Assembly (NCBI GenBank): GCA_023389895.1 | Contig: JAEWDX010000075.1 | Span: 1 to 32,109, forward strand | Origin: Bacillota bacterium | GTDB lineage: Bacteria > Bacillota > Bacilli > Bacillales > Cytobacillaceae | Reading direction: 5' to 3' | DNA length: 32,109 nt | Notes under the pieces: generated by a model | Database searches by the model: none | Seen by the model: only the letters and a program-made list of their open reading frames with translations | What the model was told of the DNA's origin: nothing | Part shown: in pieces, positions 1-7,873 of the stretch | Layout of the letters: every line of letters starts with the position of its first letter | How positions within the stretch are numbered: position 1 is the stretch's first letter | Position numbers and translations under genes: made by a program

Positions 1-71
1 GTTTTAGAGTCATCAAAGTTTTCAAGACCGACAATATTTATGAATGTTTGCCGTGCTTCATTTACAATCAT
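1..71 (-). CDS. GlcD-like FAD-linked glycolate oxidase subunit (N-terminal fragment)
   Basis: Only the first 23 codons are inside the window; the gene runs off its left edge. The start ATG lies at 71-69 behind a strong AGGAGG about 7 bases upstream. The visible peptide begins MIVNEARQTF and continues with a VGLENFDDSK segment, which resembles the start of GlcD-type FAD-linked oxidases (flavin oxidation of glycolate to glyoxylate). The stronger argument is context: a CdaR-type regulator lies directly upstream on the same strand, the arrangement of ysfB-ysfC-ysfD (regulator, glcD, glcF) in B. subtilis. With so little sequence the family call is tentative; another FAD-linked oxidase is possible. 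Confidence 0.5.
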   Translation of the reverse strand, partial: MIVNEARQTFINIVGLENFDDSK

Positions 72-149
72 GTAAAATCCTCCTATTCCCTTAATATGCG
101 CTTTCCCCCTCTGAGCCCTTTATGAATACAAGCCCAATAGGATTCTCAT

Positions 150-205
150 AAAGTAAAACTTCAATCAGTGGGGGTCTTACAGCCCGTTAATACGGGATAA
201 ATTGG
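150..205 (+). repeat. Dispersed intergenic repeat, copy A
   Basis: A block reading GTAAAACTTCAATCAGTGGG, then a variable spacer, then AGCCCGTTAA and an A-rich tail. It recurs in reverse orientation at 23468-23523 and, as a shortened form, at 4068-4090. In this copy CCCGT TAAT ACGGG can form a small hairpin. It lies in the leader between the CdaR-like gene and glcD, antisense to both. Function unknown. Confidence 0.6.
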
Positions 206-273
206 CTATACAGCTTAATAATAAGGGAATATTCAGAATATCACCATAGAGGAGTATACAAAGAAAAAGGATA

Positions 274-1386
274 TTAATCTTCGTTTTTTGTATATTCATC
301 TAATGAAAGTAGTCCAAGATAGAGAATGACTAAGTGTTGAAATTGCCGTGGATTGAGAGAAGTGAGCTCTTCAATTTTTTTCAGTCTGTAATGAAGGGTA
401 TTCACATGAATATGTAGCATATCTGATGTGCTTTTCAGCGATTGATTTTCTGCAATAAACATATGAAGAGTTTCAAGAAGCGCATCCTCTGAAAGCAATA
501 ATCCAATTGTTCGTTTGACAAAATCCTTCCTTGTTTCCTCCTTTACTTCCTGTAACAGCATTTCTAATTTCAAGTCATCATCAAAGAGAATTGAAGATGT
601 TTTTCTTGCGACTGAGAGTGCTCGTTCTGCTTGAAGGAAGGATTCCTTTACTTGTCTTGCCTGTACACACTTTCCCACGCCGAAAGAGACCTTTACGTTG
701 AAATCTGTTTCCATTTGGGTTTTCGTTTTTTGTAAAGAATGTAAGATAGTGTTCTTTTCCTGTCTAGGATATAAAATTAAAAAACGGTCATTTCCCCAAC
801 GAATATAAATATTTCTCTGTTCGGAGCGATTTCTTTGCTGCAGCTGATCCCATATTGTTCTTTCTGTTATCGGTGATAAGCTGTCAAAGCTGCCGAGTAC
901 AACTTGACGATCCAATTGGATGTCAATTTCAAGTAAAGCGGCACGGTCATAAAATTCAGTTGACCAATCTTTATTCTGAAGCCAATCAAAGACAAAGGCT
1001 TCAAGCACTCGCGAATTCCATTCCATTTGTTCAATATAATAATTTTCTTGAATAAGCAATTCGGTCATCTTTTTTAACAGTTCACCATAAGGAGAAACCT
1101 TCTTCGGTTCTCCTGTTATCCCGATAACCCCAACCGCTTTCTTTTGAAAAAAGACAGGCAAATTAATCCCTGCTTTTACTCCTTTTAATGCTTTTTCCAT
1201 TTCGTTTGTAATGATGAAATTTTTCCTTTCTTTAATGGCTAACAGTGCCCCTTCGTGAAACTTTTCCAATCGGTTTGGGTCAGTGCTGGCAATAATTATT
1301 CCACTCATATCAACGATGATAATGTCCTCATCAATTAATTTACGAACCTCTTTAACAATTTTCTCAGCTAATGAAGGTAAAAGCAT
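274..1386 (-). CDS. CdaR/PucR-family transcriptional regulator (YsfB-like)
   Basis: A 370-residue regulator of the sugar-diacid type. The N-terminal part (MLLPSLAEKIVKEVRKLI, then VDMSGIIIAS near residues 27-36) fits a diacid-recognition sensor domain. The middle (about 150-270) fits the degenerate cyclase-like domain of this family. The C-terminus (about 300-360, with VNTLHYRLKKIEEL) is the PucR/CdaR helix-turn-helix. A reading frame opens earlier, but I place the start at the ATG 1386-1384 because GGAGG sits 7 bases before it and the sensor homology starts there. It precedes the glcD-like gene on the same strand with a 202-base leader, so activation of glycolate oxidase genes is the likely role, as for B. 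subtilis YsfB. The effector is not visible from sequence. Confidence 0.85.
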   Translation of the reverse strand: MLLPSLAEKIVKEVRKLIDEDIIIVDMSGIIIASTDPNRLEKFHEGALLAIKERKNFIITNEMEKALKGVKAGINLPVFFQKKAVGVIGITGEPKKVSPYGELLKKMTELLIQENYYIEQMEWNSRVLEAFVFDWLQNKDWSTEFYDRAALLEIDIQLDRQVVLGSFDSLSPITERTIWDQLQQRNRSEQRNIYIRWGNDRFLILYPRQEKNTILHSLQKTKTQMETDFNVKVSFGVGKCVQARQVKESFLQAERALSVARKTSSILFDDDLKLEMLLQEVKEETRKDFVKRTIGLLLSEDALLETLHMFIAENQSLKSTSDMLHIHVNTLHYRLKKIEELTSLNPRQFQHLVILYLGLLSLDEYTKNED

Positions 1387-1517
1387 ATAATATCCTCCGT
1401 ACTCATCATATCTACATTTTAGCATGTCTATTAGGAAAAAATGCTACAGATTACGACTCGATGGTGTGGACAGATTGCTGTTCTGTTTCTCAGCTATTTT
1501 TCTGAATCCTTGTCCTA

Positions 1518-1546
1518 TTGATATTAGTTAGAGCTAATTATATGGT
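1518..1546 (+). promoter_or_regulatory. Putative sigma-A promoter for the P1 peptidase gene
   Basis: TTGATA at 1518-1523 and TATGGT at 1541-1546 are separated by 17 bases, with the start codon 38 bases downstream. The -10 match is partial (4 of 6). Confidence 0.4.
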
Positions 1547-1583
1547 AAAATTTTGATTAAAATGACGTGGAGGAGAGATTACG

Positions 1584-2636
1584 ATGCAAACGCCGAAGAA
1601 GGTTAGGGAAAGAGGAATAATAGTTGGTAAGCTCCCTGTTGGAAGGAAAAATTGCATTACAGATGTAGATGGTGTCAAGGTCGGTCATGTGACACTCGAT
1701 TATCCATTGGAAAATAGCGAAGATTATGCTTGCACAGGAGTAACAGCGATATTGCCGCATGGTGGTAATCTTTTTAAAGAAAAAGTTACAGCTGCCAGCT
1801 ATGTAATAAACGGCTTCGGAAAAACAACCGGGCTTGTCCAAGTTAATGAACTAGGGCTGCTTGAATCCCCGATTATGCTGACAAATACATTTGGTGTTCC
1901 GGCTGTTACGGAAGGAACATTGCGCTATATGCTTGAGGAGAGTCCTGAAATAGGCGATACAACAGGAACGATTAATATCGTTGTCGGGGAATGCAATGAT
2001 GGGAAATTAAATTCGATTCGCCACCTGCCTGTTAGGCCTGAGCATGCGATCCAAGCGATTAATGAGGCATCAGCTAATGAAGCGATCGAAGGGGCTGTCG
2101 GTGCAGGAAAAGGGATGGTTTGCTTCGGGTATAAAGGCGGAATTGGCTCATCATCCCGAATTGTGCAAGCTGAAGATCGTAAACATACATATACGATCGG
2201 CTGTTTAGTTTTAAGTAATTTTGGAGAAAAGGATGAATTTCTTATTGAAAAATATGGATTAGCGGAAAATAATCTATCGGTAACGAAAGCAACAGATGGT
2301 TCGATCATTCTTATTTTGGCAACAGATGCACCGCTTAGTAGCAGGCAATTACAAAGAGTGGCAAAGCGCTGTGGGATTGGACTTGGCAGAACGGGAAGTC
2401 ACTTTAGTCATGGGAGCGGTGATATCGTGATTGCCTTTTCAACCGCCGAGAAAATTCCGCATTTTACAGAGGAGATTGTAGAAACAAGAAAGCAGTTAAG
2501 GGAAGATCATCCGATTATGAATCAGCTTTTCACCGCCGCAGCAGAAGCGGCAGAAGAAGCGATATTGAATTCACTCTCACAGGCAGTCACGACAAAAGGT
2601 AGAAATGGACAGATTGTGCCAGCCTATTTGTTTTAA
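1584..2636 (+). CDS. P1 family (DmpA-type) self-processing aminopeptidase
   Basis: A 350-residue member of peptidase family S58 (L-aminopeptidase/D-esterase, DmpA), which removes N-terminal residues from small peptides, amides or esters. The N-terminal NCITDVDGVKVGH motif (about 23-35), the GKGMVCFGYKGGIG segment (about 175-188) and the TDGSIILILATDAPL segment (about 237-251) are family hallmarks. These proteins cleave themselves at a Gly-Ser bond, and the new N-terminal Ser becomes the nucleophile; here that is Gly239-Ser240. Length fits the family (about 350-375). The start has GGAGGAGA well placed upstream. No signal peptide is visible, so it should be cytoplasmic. The substrate cannot be told. 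It is followed 141 bases later by a CoA-transferase on the same strand, which does not by itself define a pathway. Confidence 0.9.
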   Translation: MQTPKKVRERGIIVGKLPVGRKNCITDVDGVKVGHVTLDYPLENSEDYACTGVTAILPHGGNLFKEKVTAASYVINGFGKTTGLVQVNELGLLESPIMLTNTFGVPAVTEGTLRYMLEESPEIGDTTGTINIVVGECNDGKLNSIRHLPVRPEHAIQAINEASANEAIEGAVGAGKGMVCFGYKGGIGSSSRIVQAEDRKHTYTIGCLVLSNFGEKDEFLIEKYGLAENNLSVTKATDGSIILILATDAPLSSRQLQRVAKRCGIGLGRTGSHFSHGSGDIVIAFSTAEKIPHFTEEIVETRKQLREDHPIMNQLFTAAAEAAEEAILNSLSQAVTTKGRNGQIVPAYLF

Positions 2637-2777
2637 CCTCATTACTTTTTCAATATAACAAAAATTATTAATTTCCAATTACTATTCAATGTTAATCTGT
2701 TATACAATAGGTGTGACATGTGAAGAAGTGAGTATAACAAATTAGCAAATTCCGAAATAAAACACATCAAGGGGGAA

Positions 2778-4067
2778 ATGCAATTGAGTTTTTCAAAGCA
2801 ATACGAGGAAAAGCTTCGATCGGCAGATGAGGTAATTGGACTGATAAAAGAAGAAGTGGATATTGTTACTCCTATTCTAAATGGTGAACCGCATTTATTA
2901 ATGAAAAAGCTGGAGTCATATGAAGGGTTACGTGGGAACCGGTTGTTTCAAATGTTCACTTTACGTGATGTCATCGAGGTGGCGCCGGAAAAGTTAAAAA
3001 TAATAAGCATGTTTTTAGGAGCTGCTGAGCGAAAGGCATTTAAAGAAGGCAAAATTGATTTATTGCCAAATCATTTTTCGGATATACCGAAAATCTTACA
3101 CGAAATAACAAAGGATTTAGTTGTAATGGCAACCGTTTCTCCGATGGATGAACATGGATACTTTTCGTTAGGGACAAATTGTGATCATACTGCTGCCCTT
3201 ATCCCGTCAGCAAAAACGGTTTTACTAGAAGTAAACGAATATATGCCGCGAACATTTGGGGAAAATCAAATCCATATTTCTCAAGTAAGCGCGTTCACGG
3301 AGCATCACGAATCGTTTTTAGAGGCGAAGGAAGCTAGAATATCTGATAAAGATAGGCGAATTGGCGAGTATATTGCTCAATTAATAAAAAATGGCGACAC
3401 ACTTCAAATTGGGTTCGGTTCTATTCCGAATGCGATTATGGATAATTTAGGTGGCCATCGACATTTAAGTATTCATACGGAAATGATCCCCGAGAAAATT
3501 ATTGAACTATTTCATAATGGGGCTGTTACAAATGAAAACAATCCTTTTCAAAAAGGGAAAATGACGGCGACATTTGCGTACGGCTCACAAAAACTTTATG
3601 ATTTTCTCCATGAAAACAGAGATGTTTATATGATGCCTGTAAATAAAACGAATCATATTTATGAACTGGCTTCTATGAAAAATCTCGTGACTGTTAATGC
3701 GACAGTGGAGGTTGATTTCCTAGGGCAGGCGAATTCAGAAATGATTGGCGATACTTACTGGTCTTCAACAGGGGGACAAGCTGATTTTCAAGTAGCTTCA
3801 CGTTTAACAGAAGGTGGAAGAGGGATTCTCTGTCTGAATTCTACGACGAAAAACGATACGATTACAAAAATAGTTCCGATTTTAAAATCTGGCTCTCCCG
3901 TTTCAACTTCGAAAAATGATATTGATTATGTCGTAACAGAGTATGGCATTGCAAAGCTAAGAGGAAAAACCGTTCGTGAGCGTACAAAGGAACTTATCCA
4001 CATCGCCCATCCGAAATTTAGAGATGAGCTAACCTTCGAAGCGAAAAAGATGGGATACATTATATAA
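2778..4067 (+). CDS. Acetyl-CoA hydrolase/transferase family CoA-transferase
   Basis: A 429-residue protein of the class I acyl-CoA transferase/hydrolase family that includes 4-hydroxybutyrate and butyryl-CoA:acetate CoA-transferases. It moves CoA between carboxylic acids by a glutamyl-CoA intermediate. Visible hallmarks are TVSPMDEHGYFSLG (about 119-132), QIGFGSIPNAI (210-220), SIHTEM (231-236) and VNATVEVDFLGQANSE (306-321), then STGGQADF (330-337). Glu235 in HTEM sits where, from memory, the catalytic Glu238 lies in characterised members. Two starts are possible: ATG 2778, only 2 bases after GGGGG, or TTG 2784, 8 bases after AAGGGGG and better spaced. The longer form is given. The acyl substrate is unknown. 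Confidence 0.85.
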   Translation: MQLSFSKQYEEKLRSADEVIGLIKEEVDIVTPILNGEPHLLMKKLESYEGLRGNRLFQMFTLRDVIEVAPEKLKIISMFLGAAERKAFKEGKIDLLPNHFSDIPKILHEITKDLVVMATVSPMDEHGYFSLGTNCDHTAALIPSAKTVLLEVNEYMPRTFGENQIHISQVSAFTEHHESFLEAKEARISDKDRRIGEYIAQLIKNGDTLQIGFGSIPNAIMDNLGGHRHLSIHTEMIPEKIIELFHNGAVTNENNPFQKGKMTATFAYGSQKLYDFLHENRDVYMMPVNKTNHIYELASMKNLVTVNATVEVDFLGQANSEMIGDTYWSSTGGQADFQVASRLTEGGRGILCLNSTTKNDTITKIVPILKSGSPVSTSKNDIDYVVTEYGIAKLRGKTVRERTKELIHIAHPKFRDELTFEAKKMGYII

Positions 4068-4090
4068 AGTGAAACTTCAATCAGGGGAGA
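4068..4090 (+). repeat. Dispersed intergenic repeat, short copy C
   Basis: GTGAAACTTCAATCAGGGGA directly follows the CoA-transferase stop codon and matches the first 20 bases of the repeat at 150-205 with small changes. The second half of the repeat is missing here. Confidence 0.45.
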
Positions 4091-4111
4091 AATTTTTAAT
4101 TATATTGAATG

Positions 4112-4149
4112 AAAAAGGCTAACCTATTGGTAAAGCCTTTTCTTTTTTT
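4112..4149 (+). terminator. Intrinsic terminator after the CoA-transferase gene
   Basis: AAAAGGCT-AACC pairs with GGTAAAGCCTTTT around a 4-base TATT loop, with one bulge, followed by a T-rich run. The A-rich start of the stem could let it work in both directions. Confidence 0.75.
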
Positions 4150-4252
4150 AGAAGGTACTTTGTGCTTGTCTAATTGATAAAGCAAATCATTTTCAAAATT
4201 GGATAGAAAGATATAGAATAATAATGTTAAAAAGTTCTGGGAGGTATTACAG

Positions 4253-4798
4253 ATGAAAGTTGCAGCAATCGTTGGTAGCAATCGTCAAGATTCATATAAT
4301 ATGAAGCTTGCGAAGTATTTGCAAAAAACATATAAAGAGAAGCTTGATATTGAAGTTATTGATATTAAGGATCTGCCATTTTATAATCAGGATATTGAAG
4401 AAAACCCTGATAAAATAGTTGTTGATTTTAAAAAGAAGGTAGCAGAAGCTGATGCTGTTCTTTGGCTTGTCCCTGAATACAATGCTTCAATCCCAGGCGT
4501 TTTAAAAAATGCACTTGATTGGTTGTCTCGCGTTGATAAAGTAATGAATGGCAAACCTTCATGGATAATGGGTGCTTCTATGGGTAATTTAGGAACCGTT
4601 AAGGCTCAAGGGCATTTACGTGATATTTTATTCTCACCAGGCATTTCATCACCACTTCTACCTGGAAATGAAGTATACGTTGGCCAAGTTCATGAAAAAA
4701 TGGATGCGGAAGGCAATCTTACTCATGAACCAACAATCGCTTTCTTAAATACCGTTGTTGATAATTTCATTAGCTGGTATATAAACTATACAAAATAA
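4253..4798 (+). CDS. NAD(P)H-dependent FMN reductase / azoreductase-like flavoprotein
   Basis: A 181-residue flavodoxin-fold reductase that uses NAD(P)H and FMN. MKVAAIVGSNRQDSYNMKLA (1-20) holds the FMN phosphate-binding loop after strand 1. PEYNASIPGVLKNALDWLSR (about 79-98) is the isoalloxazine-contacting motif of the NADPH-dependent FMN reductase family (YhdA/ChrR type). WIMGASMGNLGTV follows as the next flavin-contact segment. Length is normal. GGAGG lies 9 bases before the ATG. It is bounded by terminators on both sides, so it is probably transcribed alone. Quinone, azo-dye or general flavin reduction are all possible. Confidence 0.88.
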   Translation: MKVAAIVGSNRQDSYNMKLAKYLQKTYKEKLDIEVIDIKDLPFYNQDIEENPDKIVVDFKKKVAEADAVLWLVPEYNASIPGVLKNALDWLSRVDKVMNGKPSWIMGASMGNLGTVKAQGHLRDILFSPGISSPLLPGNEVYVGQVHEKMDAEGNLTHEPTIAFLNTVVDNFISWYINYTK

Positions 4799-4815
4799 TA
4801 TTTGCTCTTATTCAA

Positions 4816-4862
4816 GAAGGGGTTGTCCAAAGTCGATTTGACGATGGACAACCCCTTTTTCC
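4816..4862. terminator. Bidirectional terminator between convergent genes
   Basis: AAGGGGTTGTCCA and TGGACAACCCCTT form a 13-bp stem with a 15-base loop and a T-run on the plus side. It lies between the convergent FMN reductase and POT transporter genes. Its arms resemble the ends (GGGGCTGTCC/GGACAGCCCC) of the 130-bp elements at 12589 and 26509. Confidence 0.8.
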
Positions 4863-4882
4863 CTTATACTGCGTATTTGACA

Positions 4883-6373
4883 TTAGCGAATACCTTTCAT
4901 AAAACCTTGGATTTTGGGCGCTAATATGAAAAGGAGGATGGAAAGTACGATTGATGCTCCACCGATGACGCCAAAGTAAACCATTTCAGTCGCAGGTGAG
5001 TAGAATTTTACAACTTGTGCGTTAATGGCTTGTGCTGCAGCATTCGATAGAAACCATAAACTCATCGTTTGGGCTGAAAAAGCAGCAGGTGCTAATTTAG
5101 TCGTTGCTGATAGTCCAACTGGTGATAAGCAAAGTTCACCTAATACGACAATGAAATAGCTCAGAACGAGCCATAATGGGCTTACTAATGAATCGGCTCC
5201 GCCAAAGTATGCTGGTAACAAGATAACTAGGAATGAAAGACCAGCGAATAGTAGACCTAATGAGAACTTTTGCGGAATCGTTGGCTGGCGCTTTCCTAGC
5301 TTCATCCATAGCCAAGCGAATACAGGTGCAAAAATGATTATAAATAACGGATTTAATGATTGAAACCATGCAGGTGAAATATGAATGCCTGCGAAATCTA
5401 GCTGTGTTCGCTTATCAGCATAATTTGCAAGGATGGTTGAACCTTGCTCTTGAATCGCCCAGAACATGACAGATGCAATGAAAAGTGGAATATAAGCAAT
5501 AATTCGTGAACGCTCGACAGCAGTCGTTTCCGGGCTGCGGTACATGACAACGAAATAAACTGTCGGAATCACTAGACCGAAAATTCCTACTAACGCAATA
5601 AAGCTATTAATTGTTAAATATCCTGTAGGAATCGCAATGGCAATAATGATCGCAATGACAATGGTAGCTAAACCAAATCTCGTAAATACTTTTTTCTTCT
5701 CATCCAGTGTCAATGGATTGTGGACAATGGCCCCTGCAAGGCCGAGATTTTTCTTTTTTGTAAAAATAAAGACCATTAACCCTAAAAACATTCCGACAGC
5801 AGCAATACCAAAACCTAAGTGGAAGCTTGTATCCATTACCCTGCCGACAATTAATGGAGAAAGAAATCCTCCAAGGTTAATTCCCATATAGAAAATACTG
5901 AATCCTGAATCACGGCGAGTATCCTCCTCGCTATAAATCTCCCCAACAACGCTTGAAACATTTGGCTTCAATAATCCAGTACCTAATACGATTAACACCA
6001 TTGAAATAAAGAATAATGTAATGTTTCCTGGTATTGCTAACGAGATATGACCGAGCATAATTAAAATTCCACCGTAAAAAACAGCTTTCGATGTTCCAAA
6101 TACTCTATCAGCGAACCAGCCACCAATAATTCCGGACATATACACTAATGATCCGTAGATTGACATAATAGCAAGAGCAGTTGATTCATCAAGACCTAAT
6201 CCACCTTTTGAAACTTCATAATACATATAGTAAACGAGGATAGCTCTCATGCCATAATAGGAGAAACGTTCCCAAAATTCCGTGAAGAAAAGAGTGAATA
6301 ATCCTTTCGGATGCCCGAAAAAGCCTTTTTGCGGGACGCTATCCACAATTTTCTGTTTATTGATGTTCGCCAT
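4883..6373 (-). CDS. POT family proton-coupled di/tripeptide transporter
   Basis: A 496-residue integral membrane protein that imports di- and tripeptides with protons (PTR2/DtpT type). The E-x-x-E-R-F-x-Y-Y-G proton-coupling motif is present near the N-terminus as FFTEFWERFSYYGMRAIL, and the second PTR2 signature as FSIFYMGINLGGFLSPLIVG. About 14 hydrophobic segments follow, and length fits the family. Two adjacent ATG codons occur; the second (6373-6371) is chosen because the GGGAGG is 7 bases before it and only 4 before the first. It has its own sigma-A promoter and ends facing the FMN reductase gene across a shared terminator. Confidence 0.93.
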   Translation of the reverse strand: MANINKQKIVDSVPQKGFFGHPKGLFTLFFTEFWERFSYYGMRAILVYYMYYEVSKGGLGLDESTALAIMSIYGSLVYMSGIIGGWFADRVFGTSKAVFYGGILIMLGHISLAIPGNITLFFISMVLIVLGTGLLKPNVSSVVGEIYSEEDTRRDSGFSIFYMGINLGGFLSPLIVGRVMDTSFHLGFGIAAVGMFLGLMVFIFTKKKNLGLAGAIVHNPLTLDEKKKVFTRFGLATIVIAIIIAIAIPTGYLTINSFIALVGIFGLVIPTVYFVVMYRSPETTAVERSRIIAYIPLFIASVMFWAIQEQGSTILANYADKRTQLDFAGIHISPAWFQSLNPLFIIIFAPVFAWLWMKLGKRQPTIPQKFSLGLLFAGLSFLVILLPAYFGGADSLVSPLWLVLSYFIVVLGELCLSPVGLSATTKLAPAAFSAQTMSLWFLSNAAAQAINAQVVKFYSPATEMVYFGVIGGASIVLSILLFILAPKIQGFMKGIR

Positions 6374-6400
6374 CATAAAACCTCCCTTTATTATTTTATT

Positions 6401-6430
6401 ATAATACCTTTGCGGGTTTAAAATTGTCAA
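6401..6430 (-). promoter_or_regulatory. Sigma-A promoter for the POT transporter
   Basis: On the minus strand a perfect TTGACA (6430-6425) and TATTAT (6406-6401) are 18 bases apart, about 28 bases upstream of the start codon. Confidence 0.75.
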
Positions 6431-6650
6431 AAGCTAAATTTAGCAATTAAAAGAATTTTCCTATTTAAAAATTAATTTTTTTGGGAAATAATTATAATGT
6501 CGATGAAAGGGTAAGAGAAATGAAGTAAAGCAATAAGTTTTATTAATGCTTCCTCTTTTCGGTGGATAGATCAGCTTGCGGGAGCTTTCTTTTTAAAGGT
6601 GAAGATAGATTCTGATATGTTATACTATTCTGGAAAGGGAGGGGGAGCAA

Positions 6651-7136
6651 TTGGAAGAGAACAAAATACAAGCAGTACAGGATTTATATCCAGATGATTT
6701 CGCATGGTGCTACGGATGTGGTCGTTTGAATGAAGCAGGTCATCACTTTCGCACGAGTTGGCAAGGAGAACAAACAGTAACGATATACGAGCCATCAGCG
6801 CAGCATATCGCAATTCCAGGATTTGTGTACGGGGGCGTCATTGCTTCATTAATCGACTGCCATGGAACAGGCTCCGCATCATTAGCACTTCATCGCAAAA
6901 ATGGTCATGAGCTTGACGGAAGGACAGAACCCCCACGTTTTGTAACCGCTTCCTTAAAGGTTGATTTCCTAAAGCCAACACCACAGGATGTTCCTCTAAA
7001 GGCGGTTGGAACTGTTACTGAAATTCACCCGAAGAAGTGGAAAGTCGCTGTGGAAGTGTTTGCTAATGAAATGGTTTGTGCAACTGGTGAAGTCATCGCT
7101 GTTGTTATGCCAAGCACATTTGCGAAGAAAGCTTAA
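6651..7136 (+). CDS. PaaI-like hot-dog fold acyl-CoA thioesterase
   Basis: A 161-residue single-domain hot-dog protein. VYGGVIASLIDCHGTGSAS (about 59-77) is the active-site helix region of PaaI-type thioesterases, with Asp in the position usually filled by the catalytic acid. FVTASLKVDFLKPTP (about 97-111) is the typical strand that follows. Near the N-terminus CYGCGRLNEAGHHF (about 21-34) is the Cys-containing motif found in the THEM4-like branch. Translation starts at TTG (6651) behind GGGAGGGGG; no in-frame ATG is nearby. The acyl substrate is unknown. It stands alone, with a terminator downstream. Confidence 0.82.
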   Translation: MEENKIQAVQDLYPDDFAWCYGCGRLNEAGHHFRTSWQGEQTVTIYEPSAQHIAIPGFVYGGVIASLIDCHGTGSASLALHRKNGHELDGRTEPPRFVTASLKVDFLKPTPQDVPLKAVGTVTEIHPKKWKVAVEVFANEMVCATGEVIAVVMPSTFAKKA

Positions 7137-7170
7137 TCATAACTTGATAGTAGGCAAATTGGACAGCGAG

Positions 7171-7196
7171 ACCCAGAAGAGATTCTGGGTTTTCTT
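7171..7196 (+). terminator. Intrinsic terminator after the thioesterase gene
   Basis: ACCCAGAA pairs with TTCTGGGT around a short GAGA loop, followed by TTTTCTT. Confidence 0.75.
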
Positions 7197-7281
7197 ATAA
7201 TATAAGTATAATAAAGTCTAGTACGAAGAGCCGTTGAAAAAAGGTAAAATGAATGAAAATTTTTCAAAAGGGGTATCGATA

Positions 7282-7764
7282 ATGGCACAAGGAAAAACAA
7301 ATGCAATGCGCATTCTTGATGCGAAAAAGATTCCATACAATTTAATTACATATGATAGTCTCGATGGGAAAATTGATGGTGCCTCGGTTGCACAGAAAAT
7401 CGATAAAAATCCGAATCTTGTGTATAAAACACTTGTGGCACAAGGAAATAGCAAACAAATTTATGTCTTTATTGTCCCTGTCGAAGCAGAGTTGGATCTA
7501 AAAAAAGCTGCAAAAGTGGCAGGTGAAAAGAAAATCGAAATGATCCATGTTAAAGATATTCAAAGCTTAACAGGGTATATTCGTGGCGGTTGTTCTCCGA
7601 TTGGAATGAAGAAGTTATATTCAACTTTTATCGAACAGCAAGCAGCAAATTTGGAAACAATAATCGTGAGCGGTGGCAAAATTGGGATGCAGCTTGAAAT
7701 TAGCGTGGCCGATTTAAAGGATGTTATCCAAGCACAAATCGTGGATATAACTAAGGACGCATAG
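7282..7764 (+). CDS. ybaK: Cys-tRNA(Pro)/Cys-tRNA(Cys) deacylase, YbaK/EbsC type
   Basis: A 160-residue single-domain trans-editing protein. It hydrolyses cysteine wrongly attached to tRNA(Pro) in the cytoplasm. Recognised by TNAMRILDAKKIPYNLITYD at the start, VYKTLVAQGNSKQIYVFIVP in the middle and the GYIRGGCSPIGMKK motif near residues 97-110, which is characteristic of YbaK/EbsC. Upstream in-frame codons exist, but AAGGGG is spaced 8 bases from the ATG at 7282 and family homology starts there. It is a monocistronic-looking gene between the thioesterase terminator and the P-loop protein. Confidence 0.9.
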   Translation: MAQGKTNAMRILDAKKIPYNLITYDSLDGKIDGASVAQKIDKNPNLVYKTLVAQGNSKQIYVFIVPVEAELDLKKAAKVAGEKKIEMIHVKDIQSLTGYIRGGCSPIGMKKLYSTFIEQQAANLETIIVSGGKIGMQLEISVADLKDVIQAQIVDITKDA

Positions 7765-7873
7765 CAGCTTGTATGGTATTTGTGATTTGCAGGGATAAAA
7801 GCTGTTTTCAGATTCTTGTTTTTAGCGCATAGTTAGGCGTTCACCCATTCATTTATTCCTGCATAAGGTAAAG

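Noticed and set aside
2637..2777. Promoter before the CoA-transferase gene
   Set aside because: A TATACA-like -10 is visible at about 2701-2706, but no acceptable -35 at proper spacing.
7765..7873. Long-loop inverted repeat AGCAGCTT/AAGCTGTT as terminator of ybaK
   Set aside because: The loop is about 28 bases and the stem imperfect; no strong T-run.
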